A stretch of 36,093 nucleotides of DNA from Hanstruepera ponticola (GTDB taxonomy: Bacteria; Bacteroidota; Bacteroidia; Flavobacteriales; Flavobacteriaceae): the NCBI RefSeq assembly GCF_012931685.1, contig NZ_JABANC010000011.1:1-36093 (forward strand). Direction: 5' to 3'. Position 1 is the first letter of the stretch, and every line of letters begins with the position of its first letter. This document shows, piece by piece, positions 18,151 through 25,140 of this stretch. The notes beneath the pieces are model-generated. The model saw nothing but the letters and a program-made list of their open reading frames with translations. It did no database searches and had not been told where the DNA came from. The position numbers were made by a program, and so were the translations under genes.

Positions 18151-18195
18151 CAAACTTAAACCCAATAGTCAAAACTTCCTTACGGAATTCCGTAA
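18151..18195 (-). promoter_or_regulatory. Promoter P2: perfect palindromic operator plus consensus -7 box
   Basis: On the minus strand, TTACGGAATTCCGTAAGGAA (18195 to 18176) contains a perfect 16-bp palindrome, TTACGGAATTCCGTAA. After exactly 17 bp comes TAAGTTTG (18158-18151), a full match to the Bacteroidota -7 consensus TAnnTTTG. The operator is 49-68 bp upstream of the lipoprotein ATG at 18127, within 1 bp of the distance seen at the TM2 gene. Confidence 0.82.
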
Positions 18196-18204
18196 ACAAA
18201 AAAA

Positions 18205-18228
18205 GGTGTACCTTAAATACGGTACACC
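18205..18228 (-). terminator. Hairpin terminator after the response regulator gene
   Basis: GGTGTACC and GGTACACC form a perfect 8-bp stem with an 8-base loop. Read on the minus strand the hairpin is followed by a run of seven T, the form of an intrinsic terminator. It ends transcription coming from the kinase/regulator operon and separates it from promoter P2. Confidence 0.8.
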
Positions 18229-18267
18229 CTTTATTTCCTACTTGAAAAAAATTAATTAATAGCAAGA

Positions 18268-18312
18268 CTAAATTAAGTGAAGCTTTCCAACTTTCCTTAC
18301 TGTTTTCCGTAT
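18268..18312 (-). promoter_or_regulatory. Promoter-like site P3: third operator copy plus -7-like box
   Basis: On the minus strand, ATACGGAAAACAGTAAGGAA (18312 to 18293) is followed after exactly 17 bp by TAATTTAG (18275-18268), one mismatch from TAnnTTTG. It starts only 4 bp beyond the response regulator stop. Transcription from here would meet the hairpin at 18205-18228 after about 40-60 nt. It is therefore either a short-RNA promoter or a decoy or accessory binding site. Confidence 0.6.
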
Positions 18313-18316
18313 TGAG

Positions 18317-18982
18317 TTAAATAAGTCCTAAATCTTTTACAATCGCCACTAGGTGTATGGCGTTGTTAGCCTTAAATTGAATGCGCAGTTTGTTTAAGCG
18401 TTTTTCAATGGAACTCAAACTGGATGGGCTAATATCATTTTCTTTAAACAACTGGCTTATTTGATCTTGTGAGAGCCCGTTAGCCAGTTTTTTCACCAAA
18501 AGAATGTCGTAATCATCGATTTCCAAATTGGATTTTTTGTTTAAGGCTTGTGAAACCTGATCAGATAAATACAATTCGTTCTTGTAAACTGATTTTACTG
18601 CTTCCGATAGTTCTATAAGACCTCGTCGACCTTTACATACATAGGCTTTAGCATGGAATTTTTTAACCAGCCTACGGACTTTTTGTATGCGGTCCTCTAT
18701 GGAATAGACAATTATTTTAAGTTCGGGGAACTCTTCATGTAATGCTTTTATTAAATCCTCGCCTGATTCAAACTTTTGATCGCGATGATCTTTTTTAAAG
18801 GACAAATCGGTAATCAATAATTCGTAAGGGGCATTATCTAAAACCGCCTTTTTGATTTTTAAATAGGCGTCATCACAATACTGAACCGGCGTGACTTCTT
18901 TTACCTTTAAGGTTTCGAGTGCCGTGAGCATGCCTAAATTCATGCTTACCAAATCATCTGAAACTATTACTTTTTTGAACAT
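18317..18982 (-). CDS. LuxR/NarL-type response regulator
   Basis: This 221-aa regulator has an N-terminal receiver domain with the acidic pair Asp9/Asp10, phospho-acceptor Asp59 in LLITDLSF, a Ser in IVYSIED and a Lys in YVCKGRRG. The C-terminal helix-turn-helix is LuxR-like (LANGLSQDQISQLFKE ... SSIEKRLNKLRIQFKANN). It lies 1 bp after the sensor kinase stop, so the two are a pair. It probably binds the palindrome TTACGGAATTCCGTAA, which occurs at four promoters or promoter-like sites around it, including one inside the kinase gene ahead of its own start. That would give positive autoregulation. Binding is inferred from position and symmetry only. Confidence 0.85.
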   Translation of the reverse strand: MFKKVIVSDDLVSMNLGMLTALETLKVKEVTPVQYCDDAYLKIKKAVLDNAPYELLITDLSFKKDHRDQKFESGEDLIKALHEEFPELKIIVYSIEDRIQKVRRLVKKFHAKAYVCKGRRGLIELSEAVKSVYKNELYLSDQVSQALNKKSNLEIDDYDILLVKKLANGLSQDQISQLFKENDISPSSLSSIEKRLNKLRIQFKANNAIHLVAIVKDLGLI

Positions 18983-18983
18983 G

Positions 18984-20645
18984 CTACACTTTCATTAAAA
19001 CTTTAAAGCCTTTGTTTATTTCGGTTTTAAAAGTAATAGAACCGTTTAAAGAAAAAATACGGTTTTCCGTATTTAGTAGTCCGTTTTGTTTTTTTAGTGT
19101 GGTTCCCACACCATTATCCTTATAGTTTATAATGATTTGTTTGTTTTCAATTTTAAAGGCAATAGCCACTAATGTTGCATGACTGTGTTTTTTCATATTT
19201 ATCATGAGCTCCTGAAGCACCCGATAAATAGCCTTTTTTTTCTTTACGGAAAGGTTATCCCAATTTATTTTGGACAATCCTGACACGATAACGTTGGTGG
19301 TTTGGCTGTTGTAACTTGACAATAAATCTAACAAGACTTCCTTAAAATTAGCTTCTACTTTTATGTCGTTATACTCACGGGATATGTCTCGTGTTTTATT
19401 ATACACGGTTTCCAAATCATCCAACACGGTATCAGACTCCGCTACCTTATGCTGCATTTTGTTCATTATATGGTAAACGTCATTGGCGACTTCGTCATGA
19501 ACTTTTTTGGAAATGCGCAGCTCTGTATTTGCTATTTCAATTTCTTTCTCTTTTTGGTACTTGCTTTTTAAGAAAATGAAAATGAAAAATGCCATTAGAC
19601 CAATTAATAAGGCTAATAAACCATAAATGATTTTATAGGATTTCTGTTTTTCTATTTCTAGTAGTCGCTGTGCTGCCAGTTGCTGTTGTTTCTCTAAATC
19701 GTATTTTTTGGATGTATATTTGCCTTGATATATGAGTTCAGTCTGCTGCATACTGTCTTGCAATTCCTTGTACTTGCGGACATCTTTGTCTGGCTTTAAA
19801 CTGACCAGCAATCCGAGTACAGCCATCAGTTCTTTTGGATTATTGGATACCTGTGCTAAATCTAAAGCCTTTTGGGCATAGAAATTGGCTTCCTCAAAAT
19901 TATCGTGGCGTTTAAAGTGTTCGGCGATGTCATAATAACTCGACATGATATCGGATGGAGAATCCAATTTTAAACGGATGTTCAAGGCCTCGCTCAAATA
20001 ATCCCAAGCCCGATTGTCCTGAAGCTTGCTGTAAACAATCCCTAAATTATCAGCACTTCTTGCTAGATTGACTGAATCGTTTATGGCTTTACTTTTATCA
20101 TATACACTTAAAAGCACTACTTCGGCATTGTTCAAATCACCTTTCCTTAAATAGGCATACCCTATATTATTTTTTAAAATTGTCTTGTTTTTTTGATCAG
20201 ATGTCAACTGTAATGCCTTGTCGTAATATGCATTTGCCTTGTCATACTCCATTAATGACCTGTAGGTTTTGCCCAAACGGTTGTAAATGCCAACTTTAGA
20301 CTCGTTAGTTATTGCATTTACCTCATGATTTTCTAAAAGCCTCAAAGCCTCGATAGATGATTTTTCACTATCATGCAACATACCCAGTTCATTTTGAATA
20401 ATGGCGATTTGTCTCAAGCTATATATGGCATTGGTGGTATCTCTATTTTTTAGTTGATGTTCTTTTTGATTTTTATAATAGGTAAAAGCGTCGATAAGAT
20501 TGCTTTTTGTCTCTGGTTTCAATACCTTATTGTAATAATAAAGGCTACTATCTATTTGGTTGTTCCCTTCCTTGGTGTTTTGGGAAAACAAACCAAAAGG
20601 TATTACCAGAATTAAGAAGAGGAATGATTTTACATCGTTTATCAT
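18984..20645 (-). CDS. TPR-containing membrane histidine kinase
   Basis: This 553-aa sensor has a signal sequence (FLFLILVIPFGLF, residues 8-20), then a periplasmic array of TPR-like helix pairs (about 60-280), for example YNRLGKTYRSLMEYDKANAY and NNIGYAYLRKGDLNNAE. A short coiled coil leads to one transmembrane helix (about 338-359). The dimerisation box is a degenerate HisKA_3 type, RISKKVHDEVANDVYHIM, with the likely phosphoryl-accepting His383. The HATPase domain includes LQELMINMKKHSHA and KDNGVGTTL. TPR sensors of this type usually sense protein-protein contacts in the envelope. The gene follows a small lipoprotein gene by 36 bp and precedes the regulator. Confidence 0.88.
   Translation of the reverse strand: MINDVKSFLFLILVIPFGLFSQNTKEGNNQIDSSLYYYNKVLKPETKSNLIDAFTYYKNQKEHQLKNRDTTNAIYSLRQIAIIQNELGMLHDSEKSSIEALRLLENHEVNAITNESKVGIYNRLGKTYRSLMEYDKANAYYDKALQLTSDQKNKTILKNNIGYAYLRKGDLNNAEVVLLSVYDKSKAINDSVNLARSADNLGIVYSKLQDNRAWDYLSEALNIRLKLDSPSDIMSSYYDIAEHFKRHDNFEEANFYAQKALDLAQVSNNPKELMAVLGLLVSLKPDKDVRKYKELQDSMQQTELIYQGKYTSKKYDLEKQQQLAAQRLLEIEKQKSYKIIYGLLALLIGLMAFFIFIFLKSKYQKEKEIEIANTELRISKKVHDEVANDVYHIMNKMQHKVAESDTVLDDLETVYNKTRDISREYNDIKVEANFKEVLLDLLSSYNSQTTNVIVSGLSKINWDNLSVKKKKAIYRVLQELMINMKKHSHATLVAIAFKIENKQIIINYKDNGVGTTLKKQNGLLNTENRIFSLNGSITFKTEINKGFKVLMKV
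19028..19072 (-). promoter_or_regulatory. Promoter P4 inside the kinase gene: fourth operator copy plus -7 box
   Basis: On the minus strand, ATACGGAAAACCGTATTTTT (19072 to 19053), a palindrome AATACGG-4-CCGTATT, is followed after exactly 17 bp by TACTTTTA (19035-19028), close to TAnnTTTG. It lies in the last codons of the kinase gene. It points at the response regulator gene whose ATG is at 18982, leaving a leader of about 40 nt. Confidence 0.65.
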
Positions 20646-20681
20646 TCCTCTAATTTAAAAACTAATTGTTAATAGACAATA

Positions 20682-20849
20682 TTATCCACCATCTCCAGGT
20701 GGTGGTGGTGGTGGTGGTGGAATTTCTCCTTCGTTACCACAGCAATCTTCGGCACTTACTTGTCCGTCATCTGAAATACTCGTAGGCGTACATGAATAAA
20801 ATGCCATATTGAGGAAAACCGTAAGCATTATTAGATATATTTTTTTCAT
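20682..20849 (-). CDS. Small proline-rich lipoprotein at the head of the kinase operon
   Basis: This 55-aa protein starts at the ATG at 20849. The frame is open further upstream to 20921, but the signal sequence MKKIYLIMLTVFLNMAFYSC begins here. After the probable lipid-bearing Cys20 come a Cys-Cys pair and a tract of eight prolines followed by GDGG at the end. The tract is encoded by GGT repeats on the plus strand (20698-20720), which could vary in length by slippage without breaking the frame. It lies 36 bp upstream of the TPR kinase gene, so it could be a ligand or partner of the sensor. No homologue is known to me. Confidence 0.7.
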   Translation of the reverse strand: MKKIYLIMLTVFLNMAFYSCTPTSISDDGQVSAEDCCGNEGEIPPPPPPPPGDGG

Positions 20850-20880
20850 TTTACTGTTATTAAAATTTGACAATAGTGTT

Positions 20881-21080
20881 GCTGTCCAAGGGTTGTTGGA
20901 TACTTGCATGGACAGCAGCACGCTAAATGTTTTGAGAAGACGTCGTTCTCGGGTTTTGAGAAGTTGGAGCGCAACACCTAGTAGTTTCTCTACTTCTCAA
21001 AAGGAAACCACAGGAGATTGCTACTCCATGAATTGATTTTCGCAAGCCTCTGCGAAAAGGCATAAATCAATTATGTAGCA
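20881..21080. other. Cluster of three inverted repeats between divergent genes
   Basis: Three hairpins stand in a row. First, GCTGTCCA (20881-20888) with TGGACAGC (20909-20916). Second, TTTTGAGAAGT (20954-20964) with ACTTCTCAAAA (20992-21002), plus a direct copy of GTTTTGAGAAG at 20929-20939. Third, a nested structure, TGCTAC (21019-21024), AATTGATTT (21031-21039), TTTTCGCA (21037-21044), then TGCGAAAA, AAATCAATT and GTAGCA ending at 21080. The block lies between the lipoprotein/kinase operon and the divergent gene at 21195. It may be a structured leader, a small RNA or a mobile-repeat scar. Confidence 0.7.
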
Positions 21081-21194
21081 AATGAAAAGATTAGCGTGAA
21101 AATGGTATGGAAAATGAATGGAAAACCCATGGAAAGGTTTTTTCCATGAGTATTTCCCAAATATTTGTAGTTTTAATACGGAATATTTCTTTGT

Positions 21195-21845
21195 ATGAAT
21201 GTCAATAAAAAATTAGTAGAACTTGTCTTTCAAAAAGCAAAAAACGATTCTGGATTGGAAGTTATGAGCCAACTTGCAAATCACGTCGTAACATCTATTG
21301 AAGAAGATTTTAATTTCATTATCAGTGATAGAGCTTTGCGTAATTACTATAATGAAGTTTATAAAAAAAACAAAAAAACGGTTTCAATAAGTGGAGAAAT
21401 TGCCAATTATTTAGCACGCTTTTTGAATTATGAGGACTATTCTTCATTTGAAAAAGATCATATTGTTATTAAGGAAAAAAAACAAAAGAACATGCCACAA
21501 AAAGCTGTTATTGGCGGTTTAGTTGTGTTAGCTAGTTATTTTGGATATGAAGCAACAGCCCATAAATGCATGGCTTGGGTTGATAATACGCGATATGAGA
21601 AAACAAATTGTGAAAATGTCAACACAGTTCCTATTGATGAGAGATTACTATCCCACTTTAATCGTGTTGAGCCCGATAGTTCATATAAATTTTTTAAAGA
21701 AGATGGGTCACCAAATCTTTGGTATGGGAAATCTATCAATGGTGATTATGAATACTTCAACAACTATGGCATGCACCCCATCACAGGGAAGACTTTAAAG
21801 GGCATAACAAAATATATCATAGACAAACACGTACTTAAAAAATAA
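21195..21845 (+). CDS. Membrane-anchored protein with HTH-like N terminus, unknown role
   Basis: This 216-aa protein has a helical N-terminal domain of about 90 residues (SDRALRNYYNEVYKKNKKTV, then EIANYLARFLNYEDYSSFEK). It resembles an N-terminal module I have seen in Bacteroidota regulators, ending in a YLGYEDF-like signature. One transmembrane segment follows (about 102-120, QKAVIGGLVVLASYFGYEA), then a C-terminal extracytoplasmic domain with Cys pairs and aromatic residues (PNLWYGKSINGDYEYFNNYG). A half-site-like TACGGAAT sits just upstream of the ATG (21177-21184), but not with promoter spacing. It stands divergent to the kinase operon and could be linked to it. The function is unknown. 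Confidence 0.6.
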   Translation: MNVNKKLVELVFQKAKNDSGLEVMSQLANHVVTSIEEDFNFIISDRALRNYYNEVYKKNKKTVSISGEIANYLARFLNYEDYSSFEKDHIVIKEKKQKNMPQKAVIGGLVVLASYFGYEATAHKCMAWVDNTRYEKTNCENVNTVPIDERLLSHFNRVEPDSSYKFFKEDGSPNLWYGKSINGDYEYFNNYGMHPITGKTLKGITKYIIDKHVLKK

Positions 21846-22150
21846 ATAAATTAAAAAATCTTTGAAAGATAGATGCTCAAACCAATTATCTGTCAGACAA
21901 TTATTTGGTCTTCTGAATCTGTGTGCAATATGTTCACCAATCAATTTTACCCTTTTATACAGATTATTAAATTATATCAATAAAAAGGTCGATAAAATTA
22001 TCCGACTCAAAAACAGTGTTTTATTTAAATAATTTATATATTGAAGTCAAAATTATTATTAATCATAGTGAGCAAAAACCATCTCGTTTTTGAACACGTT
22101 TTGAATTGAAAACACACTTAACTAATTGATTTTTAGTTAGTTAAAATTTT

Positions 22151-22190
22151 CATAACCCGGAGGTCCCGAGTTCAAATCTCGGTCTCGCTA
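22151..22190 (+). tRNA. 3' half of a CAT-anticodon tRNA (partial; probable attachment-site scar)
   Basis: The sequence runs from an anticodon CAT at 22151-22153 through the 3' anticodon stem (CCCGG) and variable loop, then a perfect T arm, CCGAG-TTCAAAT-CTCGG (22166-22182), and an acceptor 3' strand, TCTCGCTA. The preceding 70 bases contain no matching acceptor strand (AGCGAGA), D arm or 5' anticodon stem, so the gene is incomplete. CAT would mean tRNA-Met or the lysidine-modified tRNA-Ile. A 3' fragment followed by a normal terminator is the usual trace left when an element integrates into a tRNA gene. The island would then lie to the left. Confidence 0.75.
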
Positions 22191-22201
22191 CAACAGTAAA
22201 A

Positions 22202-22227
22202 GCCTGATGGTATCATCAGGCTTTTTT
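22202..22227 (+). terminator. Intrinsic terminator after the tRNA fragment
   Basis: GCCTGATG and CATCAGGC form a perfect 8-bp stem with loop GTAT, preceded by A residues and followed by six T. It is the natural terminator of the tRNA gene whose 3' half remains at 22151-22190. Confidence 0.85.
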
Positions 22228-22313
22228 ATGCCCCGAAGCGAAAAGCTTGCTTTTTAAGCGCAGGGGTGTAACAAAAGACCAAACAATACGCAGTACTGTT
22301 GGCTTTTACTATT

Positions 22314-22477
22314 GTATAGCTTCCCTTGTGAAGATTCTATAAATCTCAATTAGCATAACATGTTATCCCAAATATGGTAATATTAAAGTGGATCCTGAAT
22401 CAAGTTCAGGATGACAAATTTCGTACTACGGCTTGTACTCGTGTATAGCATCCTTGGCGAAGATTCTATAAATCTCA
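22314..22477. repeat. Two 35-bp imperfect direct repeats
   Basis: The segments 22314-22348 and 22443-22477 both start GTATAGC and end with AGATTCTATAAATCTCA, with few differences between. The last part contains the dyad AGATT-CTAT-AATCT. Between them is one copy of the dispersed GTGGATCCTGAAT...AGGATGACA repeat (22388-22416). No ORF is present. They lie directly downstream of the tRNA fragment and its terminator. Confidence 0.75.
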
Positions 22478-22625
22478 TCAAGTACTCCCCTCTTGATTCA
22501 CTGATAGGTAAATCTAAAAAAAAGCACTTCAACGGTAAAAACAACCTGCCGTAACGCTTAAAAGAAAATTCTTACTGTTTGTCTTTTTTATTGTTGTATA
22601 TACAACAGTGTATTTTATATTGGCT

Positions 22626-22700
22626 CTACCATAACATAAGTAGGTTAAGTTTTATGGTAGATTTGGGGCAAAAAAGGCAAACGTATCGTTTGTCTTTTTT
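22626..22700. other. Paired hairpins ending in a terminator, possible small RNA
   Basis: CTACCATAA (22626-22634) pairs with TTATGGTAG (22652-22660). GGCAAACG (22676-22683) pairs with CGTTTGTC (22687-22694) and is followed by six T. Read on the plus strand this is a compact folded transcript end with an intrinsic terminator, but no gene precedes it closely. It may be the end of a small RNA or a relic of another RNA gene. I cannot name it. Confidence 0.5.
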
Positions 22701-22764
22701 CATTTGTGCCTATTTGGTTTGTACAATTTGCCCCATACGCTTCATTTTGTTTTGACCCGAGTTG

Positions 22765-22819
22765 ACCCGAAGGACACCCGAAGGACACCCGAAGGACACC
22801 CGAAGGAGACCCGAAGGAC
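22765..22819. repeat. 11-bp tandem repeat, five copies
   Basis: The unit ACCCGAAGGAC is repeated five times without gaps; the fourth copy ends in G instead of C. A degenerate further copy stands just upstream (22755-22764). The unit is not a multiple of three and no ORF covers it. The flanking 22820-23146 has no gene either and is plain AT-rich DNA. Confidence 0.9.
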
Positions 22820-23146
22820 CTACTAGTGAAAGTGTTAAATTTTAAGGGTTGGTGATTTTTATGGTTTTGGCAATAGTGTTTCGGGTGGGGCTGTAAATTG
22901 TTTAAAATTCCTACATTTTTTGGGGTTGTTTTTTGAAGATAATTTAGCGTTTTGCCTATTTTATTGATTTACCTCTTTCATTTTCAAGGTTTTGCATTTT
23001 GATTATTTAAAATCTTTTTTATAGGTTTGGATTGGATATTGATTTATTGACCTGTCCGGAACGGTTAGCATTTCAATTTCGATGGTACCGGTACCGTACC
23101 AATTTACTTCTCCCTAACTTATTAATAGCATTCGTTTATTTAACGG

Positions 23147-23239
23147 ATGAGCAACCCCATGTCTCGTCCCATTTTTAACCAGACTGTTGTGCGGTATAGC
23201 CACCGCGCCGTAGTCCTAAAACCTATTTATTATGGCTAG
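23147..23239 (+). CDS. Possible 30-aa upstream ORF
   Basis: An ATG at 23147 opens a 30-codon frame (starting MSNPMSRPIF) that ends at TAG 23237-23239, overlapping the start of the next gene by 8 bp. The overlap is of the kind seen with translational coupling, and the peptide is basic. There is no homologue I know, and short frames of this length arise by chance. It is recorded as a candidate leader peptide only. Confidence 0.2.
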   Translation: MSNPMSRPIFNQTVVRYSHRAVVLKPIYYG

Positions 23240-24032
23240 AAACAATTCATTTATCAGACTAGAAGGCTCGCTGGATGGCTTGACTTTCTACCGAGCAAAC
23301 GGCAAGAGCCTTGTAAAAACACAAAGCAAGGTTTCTAGAAACCGTATTATGAACGATCCTGCATACAAACGTACGCGTGAAAACATGCAGGAATTTGGTG
23401 GCGCTGCCAAAGCTAGCAAGGCTTTTAGAGAAAGTTTTGCGGGTTTGTCTAAAACTATTGGTGATACGTATATAAGTGCCCGCTTGAGTGGGATTTTGAA
23501 GCGTATTATAAAATTGGGTGCTGGTGAGCGTGGTGAACGTGAGCTAGACCTCGTGAGTTACCACGAGCAGTTACAAGGCTTTGAGTTTAATCAGACTAAA
23601 CAGTTAGACTCTGTTTTTTACGCACCTATTACTGGGCCAACTATTAACCCAACACGTGATGTGGTTGATTTGACCGTGCCCGATTTTAATACGGACGCCT
23701 TTATTAATGCACCCGAAGGTGCCACGCATTTTAGCTTGATATTGGCAGGCGGCTATGTGAGCAATTATGTTTATGTGCCTGTGCTGAATGCCTATGAGCC
23801 CGACGATGATACCGTGAATGCCCGAGGTGGTTCAACTACCAGTAGCGCTATTGCTTTGGGTGGTATGGTTGGTAGTGCTACTACGCTACAGGTGGACTTG
23901 AGTGCGCTAGGTACGATTCCTGCCTCGAGTGTGCTTTTTGTAGGATTGGGTATTATATTTTACCAGGAAGTGAATGGTACTATGTATGCTCTGGCACAGG
24001 ATCATGCCCTAAAAGTAGTTACTACTGGTTAG
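23232..24032 (+). CDS. Conserved-type Bacteroidota hypothetical protein
   Basis: This 266-aa protein has no signal sequence and no membrane helix. The N-terminal part is basic and has a distinctive pattern: FIRLEGSLDGLTFYRANGK, then RIMNDPAYKRTRENMQEFGG and a Ser/Ala-rich helical stretch. The C-terminal half is acidic and beta-rich (DVVDLTVPDFNTDAFINAPE, ATTLQVDLSALG). I recall similar proteins as multi-copy hypothetical genes in marine Flavobacteriia, without known function. Codon use is noticeably more GC-rich than in the neighbouring defence genes. It stands alone and is followed by a strong terminator at 24064-24108. Confidence 0.75.
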   Translation: MARNNSFIRLEGSLDGLTFYRANGKSLVKTQSKVSRNRIMNDPAYKRTRENMQEFGGAAKASKAFRESFAGLSKTIGDTYISARLSGILKRIIKLGAGERGERELDLVSYHEQLQGFEFNQTKQLDSVFYAPITGPTINPTRDVVDLTVPDFNTDAFINAPEGATHFSLILAGGYVSNYVYVPVLNAYEPDDDTVNARGGSTTSSAIALGGMVGSATTLQVDLSALGTIPASSVLFVGLGIIFYQEVNGTMYALAQDHALKVVTTG

Positions 24033-24063
24033 ACTGGTAGCAACCTTATTTATTAGTTATTAT

Positions 24064-24108
24064 AAACCCCGCTCTTGCTTTGGGAGAAGTCTGGAGCGGG
24101 GTTTTTAT
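24064..24108 (+). terminator. Strong intrinsic terminator
   Basis: AAACCCCGCTC (24064-24074) pairs perfectly with GAGCGGGGTTT (24094-24104) over 11 bp, followed by a T-rich tail. It terminates the 266-aa gene. The adjoining 24109-24223 holds no gene; at 24191-24219 it contains a short AC-rich stretch resembling one at 34409-34434. Confidence 0.88.
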
Positions 24109-24223
24109 TGGTTTTATTTTTCATATGTTCATTTTTTATTCGTTCATGTTAATTGTTTTTTTGTACTCATGATGTGCTTCGCAATTGCTTGACCAAAAAA
24201 CGAACCAAAAAAAATCAAAGAAT

Positions 24224-24754
24224 TTAGGATTGCTTATCTGATTTTTGGTGTTTTTTTGAGTATTGCCAAAGAGCTCTATCTACTGTCCTTAAGTCTGAAT
24301 TGAATCTCTTACCTAGCTCTCTACAATATGACGTATAATCTTTCCAAAATTGGTAATTGTACTTTGGTGTTTTGTCAAACCCTAGTGTAAATAAAGCCCT
24401 AAAATCTAGTATGGGATATTCATCTACGTGACAAAAGTGTAATATTGCTGAAGCAGTGGGCCAACTAACACCATTTAATAACGTTAAAATTTCAATTGCT
24501 AGTTGGTCTGATTTTGTAGTTAAAGAAATATGAGTGATTTCTTTAATATAATCCTCTGAATTTAAGAGACAAAGTGGCTGTGAACGAGGCGTTTTCCATT
24601 TACATATTTCAAGGAATTCGGATTTAGATAGATATTTTTTTCTTTTGGCTGACAAAGACAAATCCTTAAGAATATCATCAGTTTGATATTCGTAATTAAG
24701 AGCATAATATTTAAACTCTTGAGGTAATATTTTTAAGTTGAATATATGCATCAT
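24224..24754 (-). CDS. HhH-glycosylase-fold-like protein
   Basis: This 176-aa protein starts at the ATG at 24754, 7 bp after the GIY-YIG stop; a TTG at 24784 would overlap that gene. The middle reads LLNGVSWPTASAIL, like the helix-hairpin-helix LxGVGxxTA of the HhH-GPD superfamily, followed by EYPILDFRALFTLG, where Asp stands where the catalytic Asp of EndoIII/MutY enzymes would be. No Fe-S cysteines follow, and the rest of the fold is shortened, so it may bind DNA rather than excise bases. It is the last gene of a four-gene minus-strand operon with a nuclease and two membrane proteins. Confidence 0.6.
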   Translation of the reverse strand: MMHIFNLKILPQEFKYYALNYEYQTDDILKDLSLSAKRKKYLSKSEFLEICKWKTPRSQPLCLLNSEDYIKEITHISLTTKSDQLAIEILTLLNGVSWPTASAILHFCHVDEYPILDFRALFTLGFDKTPKYNYQFWKDYTSYCRELGKRFNSDLRTVDRALWQYSKKHQKSDKQS

Positions 24755-24761
24755 CCATTCA

Positions 24762-25136
24762 TTATTTTTTAACACCAGTTCCAATATGTGCAGGACACAA
24801 CAATCCAGCAGTTAAAGCTTCTAACAATGCTCTTTCTCTGTCATCTTCTAATACTATAAACTGAAATTTGCCCCAATCTCTTAAAACTATTTTATTTTTT
24901 TGCATATATAATTTAGAAAATGACGATTGATTCCACACATGATTTTGCAAACGATCATTTAGACCATTTTTTGCTCCATTCGTTTTACCTACATGCAGGG
25001 GTTGACTTTTATTATCATATACAATATAAACCCCTTGCTTTTTGCTAATATTTACTTTTCCTTTATCGGGAAACTCATAAATCACAGACTTAACAAGCTC
25101 ATTATAAAGTTTCATCATTTTTTGTGGTTCACTCAT
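24762..25136 (-). CDS. GIY-YIG-family nuclease-like protein
   Basis: This 124-aa protein is nearly all domain. The motifs are GVYIVY (GIY), LHVGKT (YIG variant), then LNDRLQNH with Arg and His, and a Glu-rich helix, RERALLEALTAGLL, with the metal-binding Glu. It should cut DNA, though the central Tyr of YIG is replaced by His (HVG), a variation tolerated in some members. A short N-terminal helix precedes the domain and no DNA-binding domain follows. The neighbouring HhH-like protein could supply that. The gene starts 4 bp after the upstream gene's stop. Confidence 0.8.
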   Translation of the reverse strand: MSEPQKMMKLYNELVKSVIYEFPDKGKVNISKKQGVYIVYDNKSQPLHVGKTNGAKNGLNDRLQNHVWNQSSFSKLYMQKNKIVLRDWGKFQFIVLEDDRERALLEALTAGLLCPAHIGTGVKK

Positions 25137-25140
25137 AATA

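Noticed and set aside
22080-22190. Intact tRNA gene
   Set aside because: The 3' half is perfect, but no acceptor 5' strand, D arm or 5' anticodon stem precedes it.
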